Source: J054 sp963850255
GTDB taxonomy: Bacteria; Pseudomonadota; Gammaproteobacteria; Steroidobacterales; GCA-2729495
Length of the DNA stretch: 64,000 nt
Assembly: GCA_963850255.1 (NCBI GenBank)
Contig: CAWKLL010000024.1
Coordinates: forward strand, 62,001-126,000
Direction of reading: 5' to 3'
A program made the translations under genes and the position numbers. The notes under the pieces were generated by a model. That model had not been told where the DNA came from. It was given only the letters and a program-made list of their open reading frames with translations, and ran no database searches. Shown here one piece after another: positions 18,925-29,335 of this stretch (position 1 is the first letter of the stretch; each line of letters starts with the position of its first letter).

Positions 18925-20235
18925 ATGACGGGTTACGCCACAGGCGCACTGATTTTCCTGCTGGTACTGCTGCTGATGGCCTGCGGCGTGCCGGTGGCCT
19001 TTGCCTTCCTGGGCGCCAATCTGCTCGGCGCCTTCCTGCTGATGGGTGGCTGGGTCGGCATGCTGCAACTGGTGGACAATTCCACCGCCCTGATCACCAG
19101 CTTCACCCTGGTCGCGGTACCGATGTTCGTGTTGATGGGTGCGCTGTTGTTTCACAGCGGACTGGCCCTGCGGGTCTTTGATGCCCTGGATGCCCTGTTC
19201 GGACGCATCCCGGCACGGCTTAGTTACCTGACCGTGGCCGGTGGTGCGACCTTTTCGACGTTGACCGGTTCGACCATGGCCAACACGGCCATGCTCGGTT
19301 CGCTGATGGTCCCGGAAATGACCCGCCGCGGCTATGCCCCGTACATGGCCATCGGCCCCATTGTCGGCACCGGCGGGCTGGCGATGCTAATTCCGCCATC
19401 ATCCCTCGGCGTGCTGTTAGGCAGCCTGGCGCGCATCGATATAGGTGCGCTGTTGATTGCCGGATTGTTGCCGGGGCTGGTACTCGCGGTGCTCTACTGC
19501 AGCGTCATTTACCTGCAGGCGAAACTGCGACCCGACGCAGCGCCGGAATACAGCATTCCAAAAATCTCTCGGCGACAAAAGCTGGGCTTGCTGGTGCGCA
19601 ATATTCTGCCGCTGGGCCTGGTGATTTTCGCCGTGGTCGGATTCATTTTGCTCGGTATCGCCACACCCTCTGAAGCTGCCGCCTTCGGCGTGCTGGCGGT
19701 GGCCGCCCTGGCCGCATCATCTCGATGCCTGACGGGTAATGCCTTGCGCAAGTCGCTACTCAGTACGGTCAGCGTCACCGGTACGGTATTTTTGCTGTTG
19801 ATCAGTTCCTCGGTATTCAGCCAGCTGATGGCTTTTTCCGGCGCCAGCGGCCTGGTGGTGGACTGGGCCATCGGGCTGGAAGCCGGCACGCTCGCCAAGT
19901 TGCTGCTGATGTTTGGCGTACTGCTGCTACTCGGCATGTTTATGGATCAGATTTCCATCATGTTGCTGACCATCCCGGTGTTTTTCCCCCTCGCTGCCGC
20001 GATGGGTTTCGACAAGGTCTGGTTCGGCATCGTCGTCCTGCTGGCATTGCAAATGAGTTTGACCACGCCGCCCTTTGGCCTGCTGCTGTTCCTGATGCTC
20101 GGTGTCGCCCCGCGTGGCACAACTCTGCAGCAGGTGGCCCTGGCAGCCCTGCCCTACCTGGCCTGCGACACACTATTGCTGATGATTCTGATCGCTGTGC
20201 CCGGGCTGGCCTTGTATTTGCCCGGCTTTCTCTAG
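18925..20235 (+). CDS. dctM: TRAP transporter large permease subunit DctM
   Basis: 436-residue permease with about twelve membrane segments. Family marks are GVPVAFAFLGANLLGAF, the GATFSTLTGSTMANTAMLGSL stretch of the first half, IPPSSLGVLLGS, the second-half LGMFMDQISIMLLTIPVFFP, and SLTTPPFGLLLFLM. With DctP and DctQ it forms a Na+-driven importer of organic acids. This is the last gene of dctPQM; a hairpin lies 15-45 bases downstream. Confidence 0.93.
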   Translation: MTGYATGALIFLLVLLLMACGVPVAFAFLGANLLGAFLLMGGWVGMLQLVDNSTALITSFTLVAVPMFVLMGALLFHSGLALRVFDALDALFGRIPARLSYLTVAGGATFSTLTGSTMANTAMLGSLMVPEMTRRGYAPYMAIGPIVGTGGLAMLIPPSSLGVLLGSLARIDIGALLIAGLLPGLVLAVLYCSVIYLQAKLRPDAAPEYSIPKISRRQKLGLLVRNILPLGLVIFAVVGFILLGIATPSEAAAFGVLAVAALAASSRCLTGNALRKSLLSTVSVTGTVFLLLISSSVFSQLMAFSGASGLVVDWAIGLEAGTLAKLLLMFGVLLLLGMFMDQISIMLLTIPVFFPLAAAMGFDKVWFGIVVLLALQMSLTTPPFGLLLFLMLGVAPRGTTLQQVALAALPYLACDTLLLMILIAVPGLALYLPGFL

Positions 20236-20249
20236 CCTAGAAAAACCCG

Positions 20250-20280
20250 CCGAAAAAAAAGCCCTCCTTGCGGAGGGCTT
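20250..20280 (-). terminator. Intrinsic terminator between dctM and the 117-residue gene
   Basis: A nine-base stem (AAGCCCTCC with GGAGGGCTT, three- to four-base loop, 20259-20280) is followed, read on the minus strand, by eight T. It would end transcription coming from the beta-propeller operon on the right, and may work weakly for dctPQM on the plus strand. The rest of the 20281-20464 gap holds G-runs and an ACTTCGGGCCCG stretch but no gene or RNA family I recognise; a small minus-strand RNA ending at this hairpin is possible. Confidence 0.65.
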
Positions 20281-20464
20281 GCATGCCATTGACCTGTTGA
20301 TCGGTTCTTCCGGCAGCTATGTTACGGGTGAGGAGCAAACACTTCGGGCCCGTTAGATTGGGGGTCTGTGTCGGGGGGACGGGGCCGCGCCGTATTCGAT
20401 CCTTACGACTAAATTAACCTGGCACTGTTACAAACAGATGAAGCAGGATGATTAGTTGGCCGGT

Positions 20465-20818
20465 TTATGCCCAGCGCAGGCAATCACCGACAAATTCCGC
20501 CAGGTGCTGGCGCTGCCGTATAGCCCCGGGCACCAGGTTCTCGTGCAGCCAGCCCATGACGCCACCGGGCCAGGAGCCCTCACTGATCGGCAGAAACTCC
20601 TGCAAGCGACGATAGACGCGGACATCGGCGTCAGTGTCCGGCGCAAGCGCTGAGCCCTGGTCTTCAAAGGCATAGTCCATGATCGCCTCCAGCACCAGCC
20701 GGGTGCGTGCCGGAGATCGCAATTCGCTGGGCAGCGCTGAGTAACGCCGAAACAATATCCGCGCCCGATGTCCGCGCAAGGACACCACCGCGGCCAGCGA
20801 TTCCGGCTGGGAGTTCAT
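20465..20818 (-). CDS. Uncharacterised 117-residue protein
   Basis: I do not recognise a family. The ATG at 20818 overlaps the stop of the upstream beta-propeller gene (ATGA), which supports translational coupling and the start choice. There is no signal peptide or membrane segment. The sequence is Arg/Leu-rich at the start (RARILFRRYSALPSELRS) and ends with GGVMGWLHENLVPGAIRQRQ and CLRWA. It looks like a compact helical cytoplasmic protein. Function unknown. Confidence 0.6.
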   Translation of the reverse strand: MNSQPESLAAVVSLRGHRARILFRRYSALPSELRSPARTRLVLEAIMDYAFEDQGSALAPDTDADVRVYRRLQEFLPISEGSWPGGVMGWLHENLVPGAIRQRQHLAEFVGDCLRWA

Positions 20819-21837
20819 GATCCGGGGTACTGCGCAAGGCCAGCGATACACTTGGGCGCAATCTCGGTGCGCGCCTGGATCTCGCCGGAAGCAAGATCCA
20901 GCTTGATAATTTCGCCGCTAAACCAGTTGGCCACATAGGCCACCTCGCCGCGATCATCAGCCGCTACGATGGACCAGCCAAATCCCTCCAGCGGCCAGCG
21001 CGCCAGTTCCTTGCCCGACTGATCGAGAATATCCAGGCGCGCACCACGGGTCACCAGCAAACGTCCGCCCGGGGCGCTGGTCAGATCAAAAAACATCTCG
21101 CCGGAATCATTCGCGAAGGCCTGCAGGTCGGGCAACTGTTGGCCGGCCTGCAGATCAAATTGCATCAAGCGCGGCCCGGTTTCGGAGACATAAATCAAAC
21201 GCCGGCCGTCATCGGCCAGGGTGGCGTGCGTAACGGCCATACTGCCGCTCATGCCGCCGTGCACCTCCGGGTCGAAAACCTGGCGTAGTTCACCGTCGGC
21301 ATCGAAGACATAGATATCGCCGTCACCCAGTTTGTCGGTTTCACCGGGCAAGGGCTTGTGACGGGTGGTCAGCGGCAGCGGCTGATGGTTGCCCTCGAGA
21401 CTCTCGGTAAACACCAGCTGGTCGTTGGCGGCAAAGTGCACGCTGGACAGCGCACGTTGCGCGAACTGGCGATTGGGCAACTGTCGGCCGTCGGGTGCCA
21501 CGCGAATGGCAATCCAGGCCCAGGAATCGAAGGCCCACAGGGTGCCGTCGGGCGCGAAATTCAAGCCGGAGATCAGGTGCGTTGAACCATCAACCCAAAG
21601 AATGCCCCTGCGCTTCAGGTCCGCGTCGAACTGCAAGATGCGGCCCAGGCCGGCGTGATCATCTTGCGGATTATTGAGCAGCGTCGCGCCGACGAAAACA
21701 TCGCCGGGCGCGAAGGCCTGCATTGTCGACGGGCGCTTGTCGTTATTTTCTGCCATCAACTGCGTCATGATCAGAAACGGCAATGCCCAACCGACGACCA
21801 GGCTTCTCAGAGCCGTTACCGATCGCTTCTTCCCCAT
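20815..21837 (-). CDS. Secreted beta-propeller protein (SMP-30/NHL-like)
   Basis: 340 residues with an N-terminal signal peptide (hydrophobic LVVGWALPFLIMTQLMA, cut near 29). The rest consists of repeating beta-blade units, such as HLISGLNFAPDGTLWAFDSW, LSSVHFAANDQLVFTESLEG, TLADDGRRLIYVSETGPRLM and FDLTSAPGGRLLVTRGARLD. This is the pattern of a six-bladed propeller of the gluconolactonase/NHL type, although metal ligands of gluconolactonases are not clear. It is probably periplasmic. A 117-residue gene is coupled to its stop. Substrate or partner unknown. Confidence 0.7.
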   Translation of the reverse strand: MGKKRSVTALRSLVVGWALPFLIMTQLMAENNDKRPSTMQAFAPGDVFVGATLLNNPQDDHAGLGRILQFDADLKRRGILWVDGSTHLISGLNFAPDGTLWAFDSWAWIAIRVAPDGRQLPNRQFAQRALSSVHFAANDQLVFTESLEGNHQPLPLTTRHKPLPGETDKLGDGDIYVFDADGELRQVFDPEVHGGMSGSMAVTHATLADDGRRLIYVSETGPRLMQFDLQAGQQLPDLQAFANDSGEMFFDLTSAPGGRLLVTRGARLDILDQSGKELARWPLEGFGWSIVAADDRGEVAYVANWFSGEIIKLDLASGEIQARTEIAPKCIAGLAQYPGS

Positions 21838-21942
21838 GAGTCAGCAGTGTAAACCACGCCCGGAATCACTGCCTAGCCAACCGGATGGATACGCCGCCGG
21901 GCGGCAGTTGGTCTAGACTTATGTCAGCCGAATTCAAATTTT

Positions 21943-22633
21943 ATGCGCATGAGCAACCACTGGCGTTTTCTGGAACTGTCTTTGCCCGCCCCTGACCTGG
22001 CCGCTTCGCTGGGGTTCTATAGAGACCTCGGCTTCACTGAGCTGACCACCGGGGACATTCGCAACTACGCGTATGCCGTCGTCAGTGACGGGCGTATAGC
22101 CATCGGCCTGCACTGCGCAGGCGCTGCCCGCGGCTGCCTTGAGTTTCGTACAAAAGGACACGGCCAACTGGGCGCGGCAACTGATGGCGGCAGGTTTCGA
22201 GCTGGAATTTCAACGCCTGGGCAGCGACGACTTTCATGAGTTCGGCCTGGCCGGGCCCGGCGGCACGCTGGCCGTATTGATGGAAGCCCCTACTTTCTCG
22301 CCATGGTCGGAAAACACCCTGCCGGTCACCGGGCAGGCCAGCTACCTCGGTCTGAATTGTGCAGATCTGGAGGACGGCATCGAGTTCTGGCAACTGGCCG
22401 GATTGACCGCTGACCACGACAGCGCCGAACCGGATCGTATCGAGATGGCCGCACCGGCGCTTAGGTTGCAGCTATCGGTGGGTCGCAGCGCGTTTCCGTG
22501 CCTGGTGTTTCCGTTTCCTGAACCGACACTGGTCACGAAGCTGGAGCGAACAGGCCTAACGCTGCGCGACGAAGGCGACAGGCGCGTGTTGATTGCACCG
22601 GAAGGCACCCGGCTGGAGTTCCCGGTAACCTGA
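21943..22633 (+). CDS. VOC family protein, one frameshift
   Basis: Glyoxalase/bleomycin-resistance (vicinal oxygen chelate) protein with two beta-alpha-beta-beta-beta modules. The first frame gives WRFLELSLPAPDLAASLGFY and IRNYAYAVVSDGRIAIGLHC; the frame changes near 22125-22140, after which FVQKDTANWARQLMAAGFEL, GPGGTLAVLMEAPTF and the second module YLGLNCADLEDGIEFWQLAG follow to 22633. Rejoined length is about 230 residues. Members bind a divalent metal; activity cannot be deduced. The indel is probably an error since the code on both sides is well kept. ATG 21949 is an alternative start. Confidence 0.78.
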
Positions 22634-22664
22634 AGGCTATCGCTAAGCTGGTAAACCCGTTGCT

Positions 22665-23342
22665 ATGATCTCCGTCATCATTCCCGCCCTGAACGAAGCG
22701 CGCGCCCTGCCAGCGACCCTCGCGGCCCTGGCATCGCAAGACGGCGAATGGGAAGCGTTGCTGGTAGACGGGGGCAGTGACGACGACACCCTGGCCATTG
22801 CGGCGCAGTTTGCACAGCTACGCTGCCTGGTCTCAGCGCGTGGCCGCGGCGCACAGATGAACGCCGGCGCAAAGCAGGCCCAGGGTGAGCTGCTGTTATT
22901 TCTGCATGCCGATACCCTGCTGCCCGACGGCGCTATTAGCCGTTTAAACCAGCTCGAGTCGGACCCGACCTTCAGCAGCGGCGGTTTCAGTCACCGGTTT
23001 TCCGGCAGCCATCCCGCGCTGGGCTTCGTATCCAGGCTGCATAATTTTCGCTGCCGCGTGACACGGGTATTTTACGGCGACCAGGCCATGGTGGTGCGTC
23101 GTTCCTTATTCGAACAACTGGGCGGATTTCCCGAGGATGGACTGCTGGAAGATATTCGCTTGTCGGAACAGCTGCGCGAGCAGGGCGAGCCGCGCATCTT
23201 TGCCGAAGAAATCATCACCGACAGCCGCAAGTTCGAGCAGATGGGCCCCTGGAAAAGCCTGTTTCGCTGCCTGGCCATCCTGATCAGTTATGAATTGCGC
23301 CTGCCGTTGTTAGGTCGCAAATTTTTTGCGCCGATTCGCTAA
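22665..23342 (+). CDS. Family 2 glycosyltransferase (TIGR04283-like)
   Basis: 225-residue GT-A fold transferase. The N-terminus ISVIIPALNEARALPATLAA, the DGGSDDDTLAIA nucleotide-binding segment, the HADTLLPDG metal site and GDQAMVVRRSLFEQLGGFPE are conserved. The compact length and LLEDIRLSEQLREQG fit the TIGR04283 group, part of which is linked to arsenosugar biosynthesis; no arsM or arsS homologue lies near, so that link is not supported here. It converges with acs, 13 bases between stops. Confidence 0.83.
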   Translation: MISVIIPALNEARALPATLAALASQDGEWEALLVDGGSDDDTLAIAAQFAQLRCLVSARGRGAQMNAGAKQAQGELLLFLHADTLLPDGAISRLNQLESDPTFSSGGFSHRFSGSHPALGFVSRLHNFRCRVTRVFYGDQAMVVRRSLFEQLGGFPEDGLLEDIRLSEQLREQGEPRIFAEEIITDSRKFEQMGPWKSLFRCLAILISYELRLPLLGRKFFAPIR

Positions 23343-23355
23343 CCAGAAAATACTG

Positions 23356-25321
<1,966 letters not shown>

Positions 25322-25405
25322 AGCCTGTCCCCGGGGCATCTTTAGTTTTCTGAATAGTGCCGATCATACCCAATGCGAAGAATTACGCCGGTGCGCCGAC
25401 GCAAT

Positions 25406-26428
25406 TTATTCGGCTTCGGGCGCTGTTTCAGCCAGCGCGCCTTCCAGCCGCTCGAGGGCGCCGGGATGGGTGGACAGCAAGCTGGTCTCACCGCTGTCTC
25501 GACCATAGCGCTGATCAACGCGCAGCAATAGCTCACCCAGCCGGCGCGGATCGATATCGTTCTGGCGCAGATAGGCATAGGCAACCTCATCGGCCTCACG
25601 CTCGAAGTCGCGTGAGTAAGCGGCGTTCAATAACAAGGTCGGGATGCCGGCCGCCAGGTTGGCCGCCGAACCGAGATCACCGGTAATCGCGACGATGAAT
25701 CCGGCCGCCACGGAATTTTGCAGCAGCGCGCGCAGGGCATGGTGATTGAGCACATGGCCGACTTCGTGCGCCAGCACGGCCGCCAGCTCCTGGTCATTCT
25801 CGGCCAGCGCCACCAGTTCGTCGGTCAGGAAAACAATACCCGCGGGCAAGGCTATGGCATTCGCGCCCAGGGCTTCTGATTGACGAAAACGAAGTTCGTA
25901 GTTACCGCCATCACCGACATCGGTCAGAACATCGTTGAACACTGCACGCAAAGCGGTCTGGCGCTCGCTGGGCAGTTCGCTGGGCTCGAACAGATAACTG
26001 TCCAGTAGTTCAGCGCCTTCGCGGCCGATGGCCTGCTGCGCTGACTGGGGCATCAGGTCGGCAATCACTCGGGCTGCCAGGGGTAGTCCGTCCGTCAATG
26101 CCCAGGCTGTCAGGCCAATGATCAGCAAAAGGCAGGCCAGCACTGTGGTCCAGCGGCCTTCCAGCCAATGCAGCCAGTGCTTGCTCGGCCCGCCCAGCTG
26201 CGCGTAGGCCGCATAGAACTCATCGGCATCGGCAACTTCCAGCCGGCCACCGTCGGGCAGCTCGATTACAGCCGCGCAGTCGCCGACTCGATCAGCCACT
26301 GCCAGGTCGGCAACATCCCAGCTGCGCCGCTCCCGGCCACCGACCAGCTGCAGCACGCCCCAGCTCTGTAAATGTATCTCAACGGCCTGTCCCGCCGAGG
26401 TTTGTCCGTCATAGAGCAGCGCGCGCAA
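25406..26428 (-). CDS. M48 family metalloprotease, membrane-bound
   Basis: About 340 residues. An N-terminal domain of some 80 residues (YDGQTSAGQAVEIHL, LELPDGG-type strands) precedes one membrane segment (TTVLACLLLIIGLTAWAL) and the peptidase: LAHEVGHVLNHHAL supplies the two zinc His and catalytic Glu, and FEREADEVAYAYL the third ligand, with STHPGALERLEGAL at the end. Members degrade or process envelope proteins. No ATG exists near the gene start; I prefer TTG at 26428, just after the DUF898 stop, over an upstream ATG that would overlap DUF898 by 100 bases. M48/DUF898 pairs occur together widely. Confidence 0.83.
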   Translation of the reverse strand: MRALLYDGQTSAGQAVEIHLQSWGVLQLVGGRERRSWDVADLAVADRVGDCAAVIELPDGGRLEVADADEFYAAYAQLGGPSKHWLHWLEGRWTTVLACLLLIIGLTAWALTDGLPLAARVIADLMPQSAQQAIGREGAELLDSYLFEPSELPSERQTALRAVFNDVLTDVGDGGNYELRFRQSEALGANAIALPAGIVFLTDELVALAENDQELAAVLAHEVGHVLNHHALRALLQNSVAAGFIVAITGDLGSAANLAAGIPTLLLNAAYSRDFEREADEVAYAYLRQNDIDPRRLGELLLRVDQRYGRDSGETSLLSTHPGALERLEGALAETAPEAE

Positions 26429-26432
26429 GACT

Positions 26433-27503
26433 TCAGAGCCCGAAATCGAAATCGAAGGCTTCGCCGATTTCCTCACCCAGCGCGGAAACGTCTTCGGCCT
26501 CGCCCGCCAGGACTTCGTCCAGGTTACCAACCGGCTCAAGGACCAGATTGGACAGCATGTAGCGCTGAACTCGCACGGTAGCCCAGGGGATCAGCAACCC
26601 CAGGGACAAAAAAATCAGTAACAGGTTGCTGACCTGGATAGTCACCAGGCTGGGCAGACTCCAGCCGCACTTGATCGTGTGCTCGCCAACCCGCAGTTTA
26701 TTCAGCGTCACCCGTGTGATAGCCGCGTTGAGCGCAAAGAATATCGCCAGGTATAGCGGCGCAAGAATAAGTAGCGGGATGAACGAGAGCAATGATACGC
26801 CAGTCCCGGCTGGCCCCTGATCAGAGCCGCCCGCACCGAACAGGCCAAACAGCGGCAACAACAATAGACCGAGAAACAGGAACCCAATCAGCGAGAAAAG
26901 GCTCACGCCAAGATAGATTCGATAGAAGTCTCCTGCGCTGACCTCGTCGTTCATATGCAGATCGAGGCTGCCAAAACGCGAATTGTCCGCTAGCATCCGC
27001 GCGCGATGATAGCGAGCCCAGGGCAACGCCAGACCCAGCGTGATGATGCCTATGGCATAGAAGCCCAGCACAATCTTGTAGGCCTCACGATAGGCGGGCC
27101 GATACGAAAAGCGAATGTTGCGGTATGAGGTGTTGCGCAGCGCGAACATGCGCGAGCGTACTAACAGCCAGGGAAGCATGAGCATCAGCAAAACAAAAAC
27201 CAGGGTCTCCAATCCCGGTTGCAGCCAGGCAGATACGACATAGGCGCCAAGCAAAACGACGGCGATCGCCCGGCCTTTGAGTATCGCCAACGGATCGGCG
27301 TGATAGTCAAAGGCGCCGCCAGCCAGCTGTGTGTTCCGATACAGGTACTTGTTACGGCGAACTTTTGCCCAGGGCGAATAGATGCCCAGTGTGACTATGG
27401 TCAGACAAAGATTGACGATCCAGATGCGAAAGTAGGCTGCAGCGGTTCCGCTGAAAGCGAAGCTTTCCGTCTGCGGCGCATTCGCTGTCGTCATGTTATC
27501 CAA
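26433..27503 (-). CDS. DUF898 (YjgN-like) multi-pass membrane protein
   Basis: 356 residues. The repeated module 'ITLGIYSPWAKVRRNKYLYRNT' type appears twice (first near 35-60, second GIITLGLALPWARYHRARM near 153) and a third variant near the C-terminus, LSLGLLIPWATVRVQRYML. About eight membrane segments alternate with these charged loops. The C-terminal tail is acidic (GEAEDVSALGEEIGEAFDFD). The family function is unknown. The stop lies just five bases before the M48 peptidase start, and this linkage suggests that the two work together in the envelope. Confidence 0.88.
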   Translation of the reverse strand: MDNMTTANAPQTESFAFSGTAAAYFRIWIVNLCLTIVTLGIYSPWAKVRRNKYLYRNTQLAGGAFDYHADPLAILKGRAIAVVLLGAYVVSAWLQPGLETLVFVLLMLMLPWLLVRSRMFALRNTSYRNIRFSYRPAYREAYKIVLGFYAIGIITLGLALPWARYHRARMLADNSRFGSLDLHMNDEVSAGDFYRIYLGVSLFSLIGFLFLGLLLLPLFGLFGAGGSDQGPAGTGVSLLSFIPLLILAPLYLAIFFALNAAITRVTLNKLRVGEHTIKCGWSLPSLVTIQVSNLLLIFLSLGLLIPWATVRVQRYMLSNLVLEPVGNLDEVLAGEAEDVSALGEEIGEAFDFDFGL

Positions 27504-27560
27504 GCCATCGCCCCCGTCGCTGATTGCGCTCAGTGTCGTCGACCGCCGCTGGCGGAAAAC

Positions 27561-28433
27561 CTAGCCGACCTGAGACAAAAGCCTGTCAATTGTATCCAGC
27601 GCCTGCCCCGCATAGGCGCCCCCGAACAGGTTCAGGTGATTGAGTATATGGTACAGATTGTAGAGATCTGTACGCAGCTCAAAGCCGTCGGGCAGCGGCC
27701 AGGCCTCCTGATACGCGGCGTAAAATTCCGGCGGAAAGCCACCGAATAAGCGCGTCATGGCGATATCCGCCTCACGATCCCCGTAGTACACAGCCGGGTC
27801 GAATATCACCGGGCACTGGTCGGCTTTCGCGCCCCAATTGCCCGCCCATAAGTCACCGTGCAGCAGCGAAGGCGGCGGTGCTGCACCGAAGAAACGTGGC
27901 AACTGTTCCAGCAGTTGTCCGCCGCGCTGCTGCAGGCGGCCGCCATAGCCATGGGTCGCCGCCAGCCGCAACTGAAAGCCGAGCCGCTGCTCACGAAAAA
28001 ACTCCGGCCAGCTATCGCCCGGTTGATTGGGCTGCGGACTGCGACCTATGTAGTTGTCGCGATGCCAGCCAAACTGCGGCTGGCTGTGACGATGTAGCTG
28101 GGCGAGTTTTCGGCCCAGCCTGGCTGCTGCCAGCGGCGAACCGGGTTCGAGCTGCAAAAATTCCAGCAACAAGTAGGCGCAGTCGCTGATTACGCCGCTG
28201 GCCAGTGTCGCTGGTACAGAAACCGCAGAAGCTGCCGCCAATGCGCACAGCCCGTCAGCCTCGGCCTGCAGCAGCCCTGCCTCAGCTGCCGGTAGTGTCT
28301 TGAGAAAATAGCGCTGCCCGCTCACCGCCCGCAGCCGATAGCAATGCGCAATAGAACCGCCGCCGACGTGCACCGAGCCGGCCGCGAGCTCGCCGGTAAA
28401 CGGCTCCAGTGCGCAGCGTAGTTCCTGATTCAA
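27561..28433 (-). CDS. Fructosamine kinase family protein
   Basis: 290-residue kinase-fold protein of the fructosamine-3-kinase/ketosamine kinase group. The catalytic loop is LLHGDLWAGNWG, metal site VIFDPAVYYGDREADIAM, and the nucleotide-binding lysine lies in RYFLKTLPA. Bacterial members phosphorylate ribulosamines or fructosamines, leading to deglycation of damaged proteins or free amines. It follows the nuclease gene with nine bases between, in the same transcript. Confidence 0.9.
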   Translation of the reverse strand: MNQELRCALEPFTGELAAGSVHVGGGSIAHCYRLRAVSGQRYFLKTLPAAEAGLLQAEADGLCALAAASAVSVPATLASGVISDCAYLLLEFLQLEPGSPLAAARLGRKLAQLHRHSQPQFGWHRDNYIGRSPQPNQPGDSWPEFFREQRLGFQLRLAATHGYGGRLQQRGGQLLEQLPRFFGAAPPPSLLHGDLWAGNWGAKADQCPVIFDPAVYYGDREADIAMTRLFGGFPPEFYAAYQEAWPLPDGFELRTDLYNLYHILNHLNLFGGAYAGQALDTIDRLLSQVG

Positions 28434-28442
28434 GGCGTGCCG

Positions 28443-29330
28443 CTAGTACTGATCGGCAATCCGCTCAGCCTGGCGGCGCAACGAGGTGCCGAAACCCGCC
28501 GCATCATAGAAACGCGTGATCTCGTCCATGACCGGTGGCTGACGCTGCACGCTGGCTTCGCTAACATCCATCGGCGCATCACAGCGGATGCGCGCCAGCT
28601 CGCGGCACAACTCGGCCCTGTCACGATGCTCGGCAAGACGCGCGCCGAGCTTCGAGGCGCCACGCAGCGGCAAGGCCGCAACCTGTTCCAGGTTGGCGTA
28701 GATATCCTCCAGATCGTGAAATTTTTGCAGCAGCCCGGCCGCGGTCTTGGCGCCGACACCCGGCACACCGGGAATGTTGTCGACGCTGTCGCCGGCCAGG
28801 CCCAGATAGTCCGGCATCTGCTCGGCGCGCACGCCGAAAGCATCACTCACCTGGTGATGCGCAATGGTTTTCTGACCCGCGTAATCCCAGAAGCGATCGC
28901 CATCTTCGAGCAACTGCAACAAATCCTTATCGCGGCTGACGATGGTGACGGTATGACCGGCCCGTCGCACACCCACGGCCAGTGTGCCGATCAGGTCATC
29001 CGCCTCGTAACTGCTGTCGGCACATTCGCGCACGCCCAGGGCGCGCGTCACTTCGCGGCACAGCTGAAACTGACGCTTGAGTTCCGGCGGCGCCGGATCC
29101 CGGTTAGCTTTGTAGTCCGGATACAGATCGTTGCGAAACGATGAGGTCAGACTCACGTCGAAAGCGGCCGCAACATACTCAGGCTGCACCCGCTCGAGAA
29201 AGTCGCCGAGAAACCGCGTGTAGCCATACAGGGCATTCACAGGATTATCGTCCGCATCGACCATATCGTCCGGCATGGTGAACCAGGCACGAAATATAAA
29301 GATGCTGGCGTCGATGAGAAAAGTTTGCAT
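28443..29330 (-). CDS. 5'-3' exonuclease / flap endonuclease (Xni/PolA N-domain type)
   Basis: 295-residue FEN-type nuclease lacking polymerase domains. The N-terminal FLIDASIFIFRAWF, AAFDVSLTSSFRNDLYPDYK, the acidic metal cluster SSYEADDLIGTLA, TIVSRDKDLLQLL, and the helix-hairpin GLAGDSVDNIPGVPGVGAKT are clear. The enzyme removes flaps or RNA primers. It may be the stand-alone helper of PolI. The stop overlaps nothing; five bases separate it from the anti-sigma gene upstream, so the sigma operon seems to continue into it. Confidence 0.9.
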   Translation of the reverse strand: MQTFLIDASIFIFRAWFTMPDDMVDADDNPVNALYGYTRFLGDFLERVQPEYVAAAFDVSLTSSFRNDLYPDYKANRDPAPPELKRQFQLCREVTRALGVRECADSSYEADDLIGTLAVGVRRAGHTVTIVSRDKDLLQLLEDGDRFWDYAGQKTIAHHQVSDAFGVRAEQMPDYLGLAGDSVDNIPGVPGVGAKTAAGLLQKFHDLEDIYANLEQVAALPLRGASKLGARLAEHRDRAELCRELARIRCDAPMDVSEASVQRQPPVMDEITRFYDAAGFGTSLRRQAERIADQY

Positions 29331-29335
29331 GGCCG

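Noticed and set aside
20281..20464. 6S RNA, 4.5S SRP RNA or tmRNA end
   Set aside because: The conserved core sequences of these RNAs are not present.
22665..23342. Arsenosugar biosynthesis cluster
   Set aside because: Only the glycosyltransferase resembles that family; no arsM, arsS or other arsenic gene is nearby.
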